Source: Bidens hawaiensis (Eukaryota > Streptophyta > Magnoliopsida > Asterales > Asteraceae). From it: a stretch of 64,000 nt of DNA. Position numbers and translations under genes: made by a program. The stretch covers positions 124,001 to 188,000 of the forward strand of contig JAIQDT010003553.1 of the NCBI GenBank assembly GCA_021521415.1, given 5' to 3'. Of the stretch, positions 26,291 through 39,014 are shown piece after piece. Position 1 is the first letter of the stretch. The number at the start of each line of letters is the position of its first letter. The notes below the pieces were generated by a model, which had not been told where the DNA came from, searched no databases, and saw only the letters and a program-made list of their open reading frames with translations.

Positions 26291-26619
26291 GGTCTATAGT
26301 GAAATTTAATGGACACACACCATCCTCTTCCCATCGCCGTCACAACCCCTACAATCTATTGAATTAAACTAATCGTTTTCTTGTCTGTTCGTCATCAAAC
26401 CCGCCGGCCAAGTTCAACTCTTGTTCACCCACGTCTAATCTTCGTTAGAGGTAATTAAATAGCATGGTTGTAAACACGACATCTTGATGAACAAAAGCTC
26501 TAACTGTAATTAATCATTAACACAATGGATTTCGCGATTTGGGTTGTTAGGGTTCTTGATTCAAACTGATTTAGCCTTCTGTCTGTTTATATTTTTTATT
26601 CTGAGTTGTAAACACCGTG

Positions 26620-26708
26620 CCTAGTATCTCAAATGGTTATGGATGCTTGTGTTATTCTTGCTGAGCGTCCCCTGGCGCGGGTTCGAGTTATGGCCAGGCC
26701 TTTTTTTT
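26620..26708 (+). repeat. tRNA/SINE-like segment inside the LTR (also 32220-32308)
   Basis: An A-box-like ATCTCAAATGG is followed about 45 bp later by a B-box-like GGTTCGAGTTA and then a run of eight T, a Pol III stop. The order and spacing resemble the tRNA-derived head of a plant SINE. It may be an old SINE fragment that became part of the LTR. No TSD or poly(A) tail was found to prove it. Confidence 0.35.
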
Positions 26709-28042
26709 GAAATATTTTTTTTAGTATTCATTTAATCTTATTTAAACAATTAATATTGTGATTATATTAAAACTCATAAGTAATTTGTATATATTGAAAC
26801 CGACACTTAAAATAGTTATTTTCCCAAATCTTAGTTAAAATCATATATATATGTGTGTGTGTGTGTGTATTAGTTATTTGTTAAAGGTGTTAAATTTATT
26901 TAAAAAGGGTTTTAACTTAATATATTCATACATATAAAATATATATCACGTTAATCTACGTATTTAAAAAAACATAGTCCAAGTATTTTATAAAAGATTC
27001 CAGTGTATTCATATATTATTATTTATTCACAATACTTATTTAAAAGCTATCTTTATTAATTATAACAAATCTCTTTATATGATTTTATCCAAAGCCTTAT
27101 AATTATTTACTTTATGTAATTTTGTATAATTAAGATAATGTTATTTATGATAAACCGTTGTTAAATAAAAGTAATAAAAATTGATAATAAGTCTAAATCA
27201 TATTTAATTTCCAAAAGAACTCTCCCGATCATGAATCCCGAACCTCTATCTAGTTTAGGATGGTGATGGAATTCATATTTAACTTTCGTAATTATTCTTT
27301 ATTAGGATATCTCGTCAGTATTTTCCTGGAGAGCTTGATCTTTCTTTTGTGTCTTGACGTGTCATATCCTCTTGCTTATTTAGTAAGGTGAGTTTACATA
27401 TCCCCCTTTTTCATCTTTTAAATTTTGGGGGTGGCATGTATACCCTATTTAAATTAGTCATTTTTACTTATTTATCTATACACAACACAATTCAATATAT
27501 GTTTATGTGTGATTATTGCATGATCTATGATAATGCTCTATGTGCTTAATTGTTTATTTTATGTTTGGTGGTTGGTATCTCATCCTCATCTATCCTCATC
27601 TAGTATGATCATACATTTACCCAAGTACTTTGATTTCGTATCAATAAGAACGGGTCCACATCTATTTAGTTGTTTACATTTTCATAAGAATTGTAATACT
27701 CATCATTTACATATGAATTGTGATTTATTTTTATATACATATGTAAAACTAAAACTTATGTATTCTCAACAACATTCATGTTGACAAACTCTATTTTTAT
27801 ATATGCTACAGGTACAAGTAATTTACTTTGATCAAGATTGAAGATATTTGTTTTTACCTTAGGATATTTATTCTAAACCCAAAAAGTATGATGTATTTAT
27901 TCTGTATATTGAATTTGTGTACTTGTTTTAATGTTAATGAAATTAAATAATTATTGTCGCTTTAATTAGTGTCTTTTGAGCTACTGTCCAATCAATACGT
28001 TACGCCCTGGCATGTTCCGCCATTGGTCGGGGTGTGACAAAT

Positions 28043-28055
28043 TGGTATTAGAGCC
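28043..28055 (+). other. Primer-binding site of the second gag-only element
   Basis: TGGTATTAGAGCC lies 3 nt after the LTR. It is one mismatch from the usual iMet site TGGTATCAGAGCC. Confidence 0.8.
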
Positions 28056-28804
28056 GAAGGCTATAAGATAGGTGGTTAGATATAAAGGCCTAGTAGCATG
28101 CTTAGGGTCCATATACGTGATATGCCTTTACGTGTTTTCACCCTGAATTATATTATTGATTGCAGTAGCTTAAATACTGTTTGATGATTTAATATTATTC
28201 TTGTACATAAAATCACACACTTAATCCGAGGCTATGCCTCACTCTCAAAATTGTTTTCAAACTTTAGAAAAAAAATATGGGAAATTCCATAAGAAATCCC
28301 GCCTTTTCACTCCCCTCTCATTGAGGAAGATTCGTATGACGGATATGTAGTAACTGTAAAAGTGACACACTTGTTTACCGAACACTTGACACCAAGGCTT
28401 GCGAGCCTAAGGAAGTGCAATGCGCGTAAATCTCAATCAACCGCGAGACCCGGTTGCCTTCCTGGAGTGTTTAGTAAGGGTGTGGAACTTATTAAGCCAT
28501 AGCATATCACACCAAATGAAACCGAATCTACTACCCTCATTGTATCAACGTGGTCATGTGACGATCACACTCTTAAATCAACGATGAGATTTTGTTTAAT
28601 ATTTTTTTATGAATATTTTCCCAAATTATCAATTTCATCAATACCCTAAGTTAAGTGTATTAAAATTTTATTTTGTATTCTAAGTTAAGGTTATAAAAAA
28701 AATTATCTTGTACTCTCATGAATTTTCACAAAACTCGATATTTCACATAGTTATACAATTTTTTTTCAAAACATAATAAACTTTTCACGTGTCGTCATTG
28801 TAGC

Positions 28805-30216
28805 ATGTCTTCTTCCCGCCTTATTAACTGTAACCGTCGCACCGGCAACTCTGGTCGCAGCATGTCGTCCCGCATTTCTAAAGGCATCGTGGAAGCCCTC
28901 CCAACGATCATCTCTCAGTTGCAAACTATGAATGCTTCTTCATCATCCACAACTCCGAACCCAATTGCTTACCCCCTCAAACAATTCAAGAGTGCCAGCC
29001 CTCCCGAATACTTCGGTATCGACGGTGCTACCATTCTCCTCCAGTGGTTCGAAGAAATGGAGAGCATATTCTTCCATTGTGAATGTCCTGAGGACAAGTA
29101 AACCACTTACGCCTCGAGCATGCTTAAGAAGAATGCCCTCAATTGGTGGAACGGTGAGAAACGCACGCTTGGCGCTGAGGTTGCCATGTCCTTGCCATGG
29201 GATGACCTCAAGAAACTCATGCTCAAGAAGTTTTGCCCGAAACATGAGCTTCGGAAGTTGGAAGAGGAGTTTTGGAATTTGAAACAAGAAAGTGGAAATG
29301 ACGCCATTTACAACGATCGGTTCCGTGAACTGAGCCTTCTCATCCCTCACATGGTCACTCCCCTTGAACGTTCAATCGACAAGTACATCTCGGGTTTGCC
29401 TATGCAACTCCAAGATTCCGTCCTAAGTCGTGACCCTCAAACCATCCATGATGCCATCACCTTAGCCGGTACCCTCACTGAAAATCACGTTAAGGCCGGG
29501 ACCTTGATGCGGAAAAATTCCAAGAAGCCCAATGATAAGCCATCATCCGAGCCCACTAAAGAACCTAAGGCCGAATCTCCCAAACCCGAGTCTTTTAAGC
29601 CCGAATCTTTCAAGCACAACAACAACAACACTCCCCACTACCGTAACAATAAAAGAAAGTCCAATTCCCAAACTATGTCTTGGCCCAATCGAAAACCCAA
29701 CCCACCAAGAAGACCTACAAAGGACCCCACCCATTATGTGATATGTGTAACTTTCACCATTCGCTTAACCTCAAGTGTCGACAATGCACCCACTGCAATC
29801 GATTTGGTCACCTCTTTACCACATGTCGTGAACGCAACCAACTCATGATGCAACTATTTACCTCGCCTCTCACCCAACCCCAAACTTTACCTTATGCTGA
29901 ACCGTTTACTCAAGCACCCTCAACTATTAGAGCTTGTTATAATTGTGGAGAACCTAGCCATTTTCGCAATGCATGCCCAAGACTCACACACATGAACCAA
30001 ATTCAATCCTACCCAACTCAAACCACTCAATATCAAGCTTACCAAGCCCAAGTAAATCAACTTCAACCAATCCAAGCTCAACCCATCTAAGCAATTCAAG
30101 CCCAACCCATTCAACCAATTCAAGTCAACCAAATCCCAATCAACCAACCTCAAGTTAACAAAGCCACTCAAGGTGCTCAAGGACAAGTGTGTTACATCAA
30201 CGGTTCCCAAGTCTAA
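28805..30216 (+). pseudogene. gag: gag of the second gag-only element (broken)
   Basis: It encodes a Gag-like protein starting MSSSRLINCNRR. A Ser-rich N-terminus is followed by a Retrotrans_gag-type core (about 29000-29480; LLQWFEEMESIF, NALNWWNGEKRTL, LKKLMLKKFCP, LEEEFWNLKQESG, YISGLPMQLQDSV) and a Lys/Pro/Ser-rich linker. Then come zinc knuckles CTHCNRFGHLFTTC and CYNCGEPSHFRNAC, both with complete CX2CX4HX4C ligands, and a Gln/Pro-rich tail. Lesions are an in-frame TAA at 29099, a frame change between linker and knuckles, and a TAA at about 30088 in the tail. No DSG protease or RT follows before the 3' LTR. It was probably functional when younger. Confidence 0.87.
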
Positions 30217-31423
30217 GCCTAACCCTTTATGAAGACATGCTACGTAAAAGACGTTTCTTTCATTTAGTTCTTTTCATTTAAAATCTAATGTATTGACTTC
30301 CTTAAATCCACAGTTTTGTTATGAATGAGAATTATGGTTATTTATAATGGTATTCAATCCCTCATTTATTCCTATTTTGTTATTTATTGCACTATATATT
30401 GTTACACAATTTATTATCATGATTTAAGTGGTCTATGACCGGTTACTTATCGGGACTATGTGCATGATGATGTGCATATTTATCTAATAGTACCGTATTT
30501 GTATCATAAACTGCCTATGACTGATTTCCTACAAATGTTCTGGAAATTGGGACTATGAACATGTGTTGTACATAGTTAACTAATAGGAGTCTCATGTACA
30601 AATTTTATTTCGACATTTTAATACATAGCTACCCAAACCCTCCAAACTCACCACAATCTCACGATACTCTTACATCATCTCATTGATTTTATAAGCTTGG
30701 TTTCAACTCTCAACTATTATTATATTCATAAGGCATGTGATTCGTTTGTTGTGTGAACCTATTATTGCGTGAATTTTGTCGTCGTCTCAAGTATTTTCTC
30801 TGCATCGTATGTGTGAGTTACCTATATAATTTTCCTCTATCTATCTATCTATTTCATTTTGTTGTTATCATTTTCGATGGTTAACTTCAACAATTTTGTT
30901 AACTTTTATTTATTTATTTATTATTATTTTTAAGATTATTTACTAGTTATTTATGATCATTAAATTTTCCGTATTTATATATATGTTCATTACTCTTGAT
31001 CAAATGATCCCATTTAAATATCGATAAAAAAGGGGAGTTTTATTTTACCCATGTTTTCAAACCCGCACAACGGGACGAACCATGTGCATCATGCGACGAT
31101 CTAAATAATTATGAGTGCAAGCATAATTATCGAAATCCTCGTATGGAACTCATGGTGAATACGTTTGTGTGTCATTACTCGGAACCTTGGGTGATTTTGG
31201 GTAACGGTACAAATATCGATGTAATAAGGGCATTGTGAATACGCCGCTGGTATATCCTATATATAAGTGTCTTTGTCATGTCTTCCGTTTGTAGGTTATT
31301 CGGGTCACTCGAAAGTCTGTGTTAAAAAAATATAATAATAATAATCTCTTGAAACTTACTTTATTTCTCTATGTTATGGTTTTCTATAATTTCGGGACGA
31401 AATTTTCAAAAAGTTGTGAATAT
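30217..31423 (+). other. Noncoding 3' part of the second gag-only internal region
   Basis: About 1.2 kb without a recognisable coding segment. It ends in TTTCGGGACGAAATTTTC, a motif commonly seen just before gypsy 3' LTRs, but the usual long purine run is absent. A tandem CTAT/TTTA-rich stretch lies near 30838-30925. Confidence 0.6.
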
Positions 31424-33637
31424 TGTAACATTCATCAATTTTCGGACCCGAAATCACGACCCGTTTTAAATTATTATTATTATTAACCGGACGTTTGTAA
31501 CATTTCGGTTATTTTATCAATAGGGTTCCATATTTGTTTAGTTTTTATTTATTTCTTTTATTAATAACTATGAGAGTTGTACAAAATCAACCCCTTAACT
31601 AAATGTTATCCACTCTTGCACCCACATCTAAAGACCAAGGACCGAATCGCAAAAATCATCCAAACTTCTTTCCCTCCTTTCTCCTTTCTTCCTCACGTAC
31701 CAGCCCCTTCCCCCTTGTGATTTTTGATCCATATAATCTGCCGGGAATCACGTAATTGACCTTGTATAAACGTTAAGTGATCAAAAGCGCGTCCAAATCA
31801 TACCTTAATTGTGTTAATCGACAACTAATTGACAGCCATTCACACCCTAACGAACCGCGGCCCAATTGATCCCGAAACCCTATAAATACTGGTCTATGGT
31901 GCAATTAAATGGACACACACCATCCTCTTCCCATCTCCGTCACAACCCCTATAATCTATTGAATTAAACTAATCGTTTTCTTGTATGTTCGTCATCAAAC
32001 CCGCCGGCCAAGTTCAACTCTTGTTCACCCTCGTCTAATATTCGTTAGAGGTAATTAAATAGCATGGCTGTAATCGCGACATATTAATGAACAAAAGCTT
32101 TAACTGTAATTAATCATTAACACAATGGATTTCGCGATTTGGGTTGTTAGGGTTCTTGATTCAAACTGATTTAGCCTTCTGTCTGTTTATATTTTTTATT
32201 TTGAGTTGTAAACACCGTGCCTAGTATCTCAAATGGTTATGGATGCTTGTGTTATTCTTGCTGAGCGTCCCCTGGCGCGGGTTCGAGTTACGGCCAGGCC
32301 TTTTTTTTGAAATATTTTTTTTAGTATTCATTTAATCTTATTTAAACAATTAATATTGTGATTATATTAAAACTTATAAGTAATCTGTATATATTGAAAC
32401 CCACACTTAAAATAGTTATTTTTTCAAATCTTAGTTAAAAATCATATATATATATATGTGTGTGTGTGTGTATGTGTGTATTAGTTATTTGTTAAAGGTG
32501 TTTAATTTATTTAAAAAGGGTTTTAACTTAATATATTCATACATATAAAATATATATCACGTTAATCTACGTATTTAAAAAAACGTAGTCCAAGTATTTT
32601 ATAAAAGATTCCAGTGTATTCACATATTATTATTTATTTACAATACTTATTTAAAAGCTATCTTTATTAATTATAACAAATCTCTTTATATGATTTATCC
32701 AAAGCCTTATAATTATTTACTTTATGTAATTTTGTATAATTAAGATAATGTTATTTATGATAACCGTTGTTAAATAAAAGTAATAAAAATTGATAATACG
32801 TCTAATCTTATTTAATTTCCAAAAGAACTCTCCCGATCATGAATCCCGAACCTCTATCTAGTTTAGGACCGTGATGGAATTCATATTTAACTTTTGTAAT
32901 TATTCTTTATTAGGATATCTCATCAGTATTTTCCTGGAGAGCTTGATCTTTCTTTTGTGTCTTGACGTGTCATTTCCTCTTGCTTATTTAGTAAGGTGAG
33001 TTTACATATCCCCCTTTTTCGTCTTTTAAATTTTGGGGGTGGCATGTATACCCTATTTAAATTACTCATTTTTACTTATTTATCTATACACAACACAATT
33101 CAATATATCTTTATGTGTGATTATTGCATGATCTATGATAATGCTCTATGTGCTTAATTGTTTATTTTATGTTTGGTGGTTGGTATCTCATCCTCATCTA
33201 GTATGATCATACATTTACCCAAGTACTTTGATTTCGTATCAATAAGAACGGGTCCACATCTATTTAGTTGTTTACATTTTCATAAGAATTGTAATACTCA
33301 TCATTTACATATGAATTGTGATTTATGTTTATGTACATATGTAAAACTAAAACTTATGTATTCTCAAGAACATTCGTGTTGACAAACTCCATTTTTATAC
33401 ACGCTACAGGTACAAGTAATTTACTTTGATCTAGATTGAAGATATTAGTTTTTACCTTAGGATATTTATTCTAAACCCAAAAAGTATGATGTATTTATTC
33501 TGTATATTGAATTTGTGAACTTTTTTTAATGTTAATGAAATTAAATAATTATTGTCGCTTTAATTAGTGTCTTTTGAGCTACTGTCCAATCAATACGTTA
33601 TGCCCCGACATGTTCCGCCTTTGGTCGGGGTGTGACA
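31424..33637 (+). repeat. 3' LTR of the second gag-only element (2214 bp)
   Basis: Matches 25806-28039 end to end with scattered substitutions, a shorter (TTA)n, a longer GT tract near 32456-32480 and no CCTCATCTAT duplication. It is followed by the TSD TGTGC. Confidence 0.9.
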
Positions 33638-33642
33638 TGTGC

Positions 33643-35117
33643 CAAAATTAATGACACTATTGTAGTAATCAGTATGTATAGGTCAAGGTTTGGTGATTAA
33701 GATCTTGTTAAAACTGTTTTTTTTATCAAGTTGGATTTTTGATTTGGTCATGGACGTATATTACTTATACTTCGGATAAGTCTTTTCTGACTTATACGGT
33801 GTATTTGTTCAACATTAACATATAGTTAATTTGTTCATACCCCGCTTAAGTCTATTTGACTTATATAGTGTATTAGTCGAAACTGACTTATACGTTGAAG
33901 TATCCAACATTTCATTTACGCCACATAACATCCTTGTACATACACGATGTGGCAAATACATCACAGATTCCAATTACTTGCACATATTTCAAGGAACATA
34001 CAATAGATAAGTTCAGGTGTTTAATTACAATCTTCTGGTTTTGATAAACCAACTTGTTTATCATTACCTCGGTTCTTTCAATCTTCAATTGCTGAGTAAC
34101 ATCAATATAATTTGGTGATTTTGATCTTAACATTTCAAAAGAAAGGTATACTCTGGTCTAATCTGATATATGGATTAACAATTAATCGTTGTCATGATTC
34201 ATTTTGAGTGTGAACATAGTTTTGACAAGAGTTTATTATTCATAGTTTTTGTTCATTAGTCGTTAATCATGTGTATTGATTAATCGAGTGTATAAGTTTT
34301 GTTTGATTGATTGTTTGAGCCAAAGCTTTGGGAAGTCAAAATTGAGTTTTTAAACTTGATAATCAGCGAGGTTAGGTTGATAATTTGCAAAATTTTCATA
34401 AAAAACTTGGTTGATTGAGTCAAATTGAGTTTGAAGGTATGAATGTCAAGGTGAATGAATTCTGCAGTATACAAGTTATCCTTATAACTCAAACTGGTTG
34501 AAGATGTAAATGAGATATATTCACAAAGTTCTTATTGTTTCTATTTTGTGTATTTGTAGATGTTGATGTGTAGTGATCTTGATGAAGATGATTCAGAAGA
34601 TGACAAGGATTTCTAAAAAAAAGGATGTCAATTCAAGAATTTATAAGGAAAGGACGAAAAGTTGTTAATCAAGACAATGTCTTTATTTATTATTATCTCT
34701 TGACATGTATTTTAATGTGATAGAGCCTATAATGAAATATGTCAGGAGAATCGTGAATCCAATAGGGCCTATACTTCTTGATTGTTAGTGCTTAATTTCT
34801 ATCGCTTAGGTCTTGATTGTATTAGATAATAGTCGGGAATGTGTTCTGTAATGGGTAGGGAGTGTATGTATATACATAGGATAAATACTTATGTGCCGTA
34901 TATGTTATGCGTCGGATAAGACTTATACACCGTATATGCTTTTGTTAAGTCTTTAAATAGGTGGTTAGACATATACAACAAGGGGGTTATCATTCCTAGG
35001 TACTATATATGTAATAATGTCAAATTCACATTGTACTTTGACTGTTTTGATAATATATGAAGATTTAAAAAGAGAATAATTGTGCATTTCACTTCGTTAT
35101 GGATTCCGCACGTAACA
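33643..35117 (+). repeat. Putative 3' LTR of the SIRE-like copia, right part
   Basis: Continues the LTR broken at 25805, with the same ACTTATAC/GTATA-type motifs (33770-33900, 34885-34945). A TATA-like TTTAAATAGG lies near 34952. The LTR seems to end ...ACGTAACA at 35117, after which minus-strand copia coding sequence begins. No host gene is seen here. Confidence 0.5.
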
Positions 35118-37650
35118 TAGAAGAGTAGATATTTCTTTACATTGTTATACATCGATCCTACACGTCATCGCACGCTACTACAGGATGATAAGAATGTATA
35201 TGAAGTGTCTGATGCCCAGGAACTTGAACATTTCCTTGAAAGTTAGTGAGTTTTGTAACAACTACTTTTTCAATGATAGGATTTGAAGGTACACCTCCAT
35301 TAACCTCATTAACATCTTGATTTTCAACAAATGGTTTTGAGGTCGAATCTTCTAAGTCGGAACCATTAGAAGTATCAGACAACACTTCTGAAGATTCTGA
35401 TTGGACAAGTATAAAAGTAGGATTAGCAGATGAAAAAGATCTTGACGAATACAATAATGTATTCTCCAAGTAAGCACAAATCAAGTCTTCATTCTATACT
35501 TCAACCTATGGTGTAAAAGAATCAAATAACCCTTCATAATCACACATCCAATCATGTCCCTTTTCCAATAGGAGGTATGGTGTACTTTCGACAATCAACA
35601 TGGTATCACTCTTCAACACACCCATAAGAGAGATTAAAAACCTGTTTCTTAGGTGAAGCATACCCAAGAAAATAAACCTTCAATAGCTTTCTCTTCAAAC
35701 TTTACTGTATCTCGTTTAAGTATTGTACAAAGACACCCGAACGGCTCAAGAAATTGAAGATTTGTTATCTGGTTTTTGAGAAGCTCATAACTCGTCTTCT
35801 TGAACTTCTTAACCGTAAGAACATGATTAAGTATATAGTAGGCAGTGTTGACAGCCTTGTTCCAGGACTGAACAAACAATTTGAATCTACAAGCATAGTT
35901 CGAGCCGCTTCAATTAATGTTTGATTCTTCCTTTCAGCAACACCATTTCGTTGTGGCACATAAGCAGCACTATACTCGTGATGAATACACTTTTGAATAC
36001 AGAAAAACTGCATCACTTTATTCTTGTATTTTGTGCCATTATCATTTCAAATTCGTCTAACTTAATTTATAGAGTGATTCGATCTTAGTGATAAGTTATT
36101 GAACTAACCCGGTAGTCCGATCTTTCTTGCTCATGAATAACACCCATGAATATCTAGAATAGTCATCACTAACAACAAGACAATACAAATCTCCTCCAAC
36201 ACTCAAATGATTTACTGGACCGAACATATCCATGTGAAGACGTTCCAGTGGAGTGTCAGTAGAGTTGATATGCTTCAATGGATGAGACTTCTTCTTTTGC
36301 TTACCCTTTTTGCACGAGACACAATGATCGATCATGTGAGAATTCTTCAATGAAACACCTTCAACCATATCATTTTTCACCAAAGTATTCATCTTTCGAA
36401 TGTGAATGTGACCCATCCTTCTATGCCATAGGATTGACTCCTTCTCGGTAGATTTAGATATGAAACATGTTGAAGTTGAAGAAGATGATGCAGTGGATGC
36501 CAAATCAAGAACATAGATATCATTAGATCGAGCCGATCTCATGACAACCATGTCCTCATGAATAACAAAGTCGGGCTTCAATATCACACACTTGGTATTT
36601 GTGAATAAGGATGTTAACTTCTAGTCACAGATTTGTGAAACACTCAACAGATTATGGTCAACCTTATCGCAAAAGTTAACTTTCTCAAATGTGATCTTCA
36701 AATTGGACACTTGACCCTCTTTGGTTATATGTCCTCCATTGTTACCCGCAAAGGCAACATAACCCCCTTGAATATATTTTACACGTGTAAGGATATTAAG
36801 ATTTCCGGTTATGCATCGAGATCATCCACTATCAACAATCCATTTGTCACCAAAAATAGTCATAGATGAACTCTGCATAACACAAGTAAAGAGAATACTT
36901 TGAAGAGGTAACCCAAGCCTCAGTCTTGGGTTTCACCGCAATCGCCTTCTGAGAGACAAAAAATTGTGTCTTCCATGTTGGAAAATCATCAACATGAAGC
37001 TCAACATCATTCAACTCATTCTTTTTAACATATTAATGTAACTTCTGGAATTGCCTAAAGTCAAAGTTGCCTTTGACCTTTTTGTCAACTTACGAGTTAC
37101 GACTAATAGGAGTTACATCAATCTTAATGTTTTTGTAAATAGTTTAACAAGCTCAACCTATTTTAAATCAAAATCATTTTTCACTCTCTTAAACTCATTA
37201 TTAACCAAAACAACCTTCTTGGGGTTAATAATATCAAAAACCTTTTGATTCACATCTCATTTATCAGCTAGTTGTCTTCTCAAAATAATTTTAATCAAGG
37301 GCTATTTATCCTTGATTAAAGATTTTCCATTTTTAATCACTTTTGATTTACAGTTCAAAGCAATGTGACCTTTTTCATCACATGAGTAACAAGTTCTTAT
37401 TTCCACAAACTTATATTGTGACATAGGTTGAACATGTGAAATATTAGCTTGAGAAGTCAAATCATGATCAACATGAGACTCAACAACGTGAACTGATTTC
37501 TTATTTTTGTAGAAATTAAGATTTGAACATTCAGCAAACCTGTTTAACCAATTAATGAAATTACTTAAGCATGCGACATTTTTAATACTATGTGGTGACA
37601 AGTTGAACCATTGTCATGAAATTACTTAAGCATAACCATTTCCTTAACAA
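35118..37650 (-). pseudogene. pol: Minus-strand Ty1/copia gag-protease-integrase remnant
   Basis: Read on the minus strand: a zinc knuckle CYSCDEKGHIALNC (about 37380-37340); a protease site DSG with the following codon now a stop (about 36834-36824, after KWIV); and the GAG-pre-integrase region (36440-36280; LWHRRMGHIHIRKMN, CVSCKKGKQKKKSHP). Integrase core pieces follow (LERLHMDMFGPVNHL, CLVVSDDYSRYSWVLF, then YVPQRNGVAERKNQTLIEAARTM near 35990-35900), and then an acidic integrase-RT linker (35484-35158). It also resembles the SIRE lineage. RT is absent: coding sequence stops about 40 bp before the putative LTR end of the plus-strand copia. The simplest reading is that the plus-strand element inserted here, with the RT half left of the window. 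Confidence 0.8.
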
Positions 37651-38568
37651 GTTTAATAACTAGCTAGGAAGTGATAGTTATAACTTCCTTCATTTGAGTA
37701 GAATCGTCGCGATATTCTAGACACCTGGGTCGGCTTACTTGATAACATAACAATGCTAGAAGAGGTTCAGGTTTATGTGATAGTGGAGGGTTATTCAAGT
37801 TTGGATGAATGAGAATGAACTATCAAGGATCCTATTTATAGTGCTAGGAATGTTTAATGAGTAAGTATGTGGCGTTACTAGAATATGACATATCTCTTTT
37901 TGTTACACTAATCTTGTTTTTAAGTCTTCTATGTGTCTTGTGACTAAGCATTTTAAGTACATTAGTCGTCAAAATGTTACATAAGCTGATACTAAATCTC
38001 GACATGTGTAGCCTTCTTTTCATCACCGTTTTATAGCCTTACATGCACACTATCTAGAATATTTTTTTACATTCATTCATAAATATATTTATTTTATCAT
38101 TAATATTGAGACAACGATCTCAAACGTTTGGTTAAATATCTATAACTTTGAACGTTTATTTTACTTCCAAACGATTTTTGAATATAAACTGAAATATTTT
38201 ATCTTTCGGAACGACCATATCTTTTTCTACACAAACTTTCTTTCTTGGTATTTACACTTCAGCCCTTCAACTATTAAAAGTTGTCATTTCGAAAAAAACA
38301 TTTTATCGGGTGTTACATACGTGTTATGAAAAATCCTCACGCCGCGACATATAATCTACTATCGGTTGGGGTATGACACCTTTATCCATTCACAACCACT
38401 AAAAAATACGGATGTCAGATGAACATTAATAGGTGCTGTGTATGAGGATGCTGATTCCACATTGTATGAGTGAAAATAAACAAAATCTCACATTTTCTCT
38501 ATAATTTTGGTCTTTAATGTGTAAGGCTTTTAAAGTTAAAATTAGTCATTAATAACATTTAATTGATA
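37651..38568. other. Probable old LTR remnant and flanking sequence
   Basis: No gene seen. Around 38310-38372 the sequence runs GTGTTACATACGTG...ATCGGTTGGGGTATGACA, similar in style to the ends of the gypsy-type LTRs in this window (TTGGTCGGGGTGTGACA). It may be the 3' edge of a diverged LTR whose start I could not place. The last 190 bp before 38569 are unassigned. Confidence 0.3.
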
Positions 38569-39014
38569 TGTAAGGCCCCGTTACCGGTAACCCTACTTTC
38601 GTGTTGGATTTACTCATAAACACAGTTCTAAATATCAGAGTTAATTAAAACATTTATGCGGAATATAAAACTTTCATAAAACATTACAATATTTCATAAC
38701 TTGTCTCAAAACATCCTTTGTCTTTCATATTAAAACATTAAAATTAAAACATCGTAAGTCTTCAGATGCCAGGCTCTTATTCTTCTGCCATGTGTCCCCG
38801 CTCAAGCCAGCTGTCTCATCCTACTCACCTGCGTGCATACTAAAAGTCAGCTACGCTGAGTGAGTTCTAGTTAATCACAAAATCATACAATACATTCTTT
38901 ACATTTCATACTTAACCTCCTAACTTTCTTTCATACACACTTAAGTGCTTTTACTTTCATTTTTACCTTCATACTTTCTTTACATACATAATCATACGTT
39001 TTAAAGAGCCTTTC

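Larger units (their letters stand above)
25806..28039 (+). repeat. 5' LTR of the second gag-only element (2234 bp)
   Basis: TG...CA ends. A TATA box CTATAAATAC lies at 26281-26290. A tRNA-like box/T-run stretch is at 26620-26708, a GT run at about 26851-26868, and a short CCTCATCTAT duplication near 27585 that the other LTR lacks. It differs from the 3' LTR by scattered substitutions and microsatellite length. The reading frames inside are conserved only because the two LTRs are copies. Confidence 0.9.
25806..33637 (+). mobile_element. Second gag-only LTR retrotransposon (complete, 5-bp TSD)
   Basis: Two LTRs (25806-28039 and 31424-33637) starting TGTAACATTC and ending GGTGTGACA enclose a 3384-bp internal region with a primer-binding site and a broken gag, but no pol motifs. 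It is inserted in the 3' LTR of the SIRE-like copia, with TSD TGTGC. The Gag, LTR sequence and orientation differ from the array at 1-21463, so it is a separate family. Both fit the TR-GAG class of gypsy-type, gag-only plant elements. Which autonomous family would mobilise it cannot be read from this window. Confidence 0.9.

Noticed and set aside
26680..26690. A tRNA gene at the GGTTCGAGTT box
   Set aside because: No cloverleaf with paired acceptor and anticodon stems could be made; only box-like motifs.
27527..27784. 85-codon frame recurring at 33158-33382
   Set aside because: Within the two LTRs of one element; the repeat is explained by LTR duplication.
35118..37650. The minus-strand copia being the inverted 5' half of the plus-strand SIRE-like copia
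   Set aside because: Possible, but a simple insertion of the plus-strand element explains the TAACA end at 35117 without an inversion. Extending the contig left would decide.
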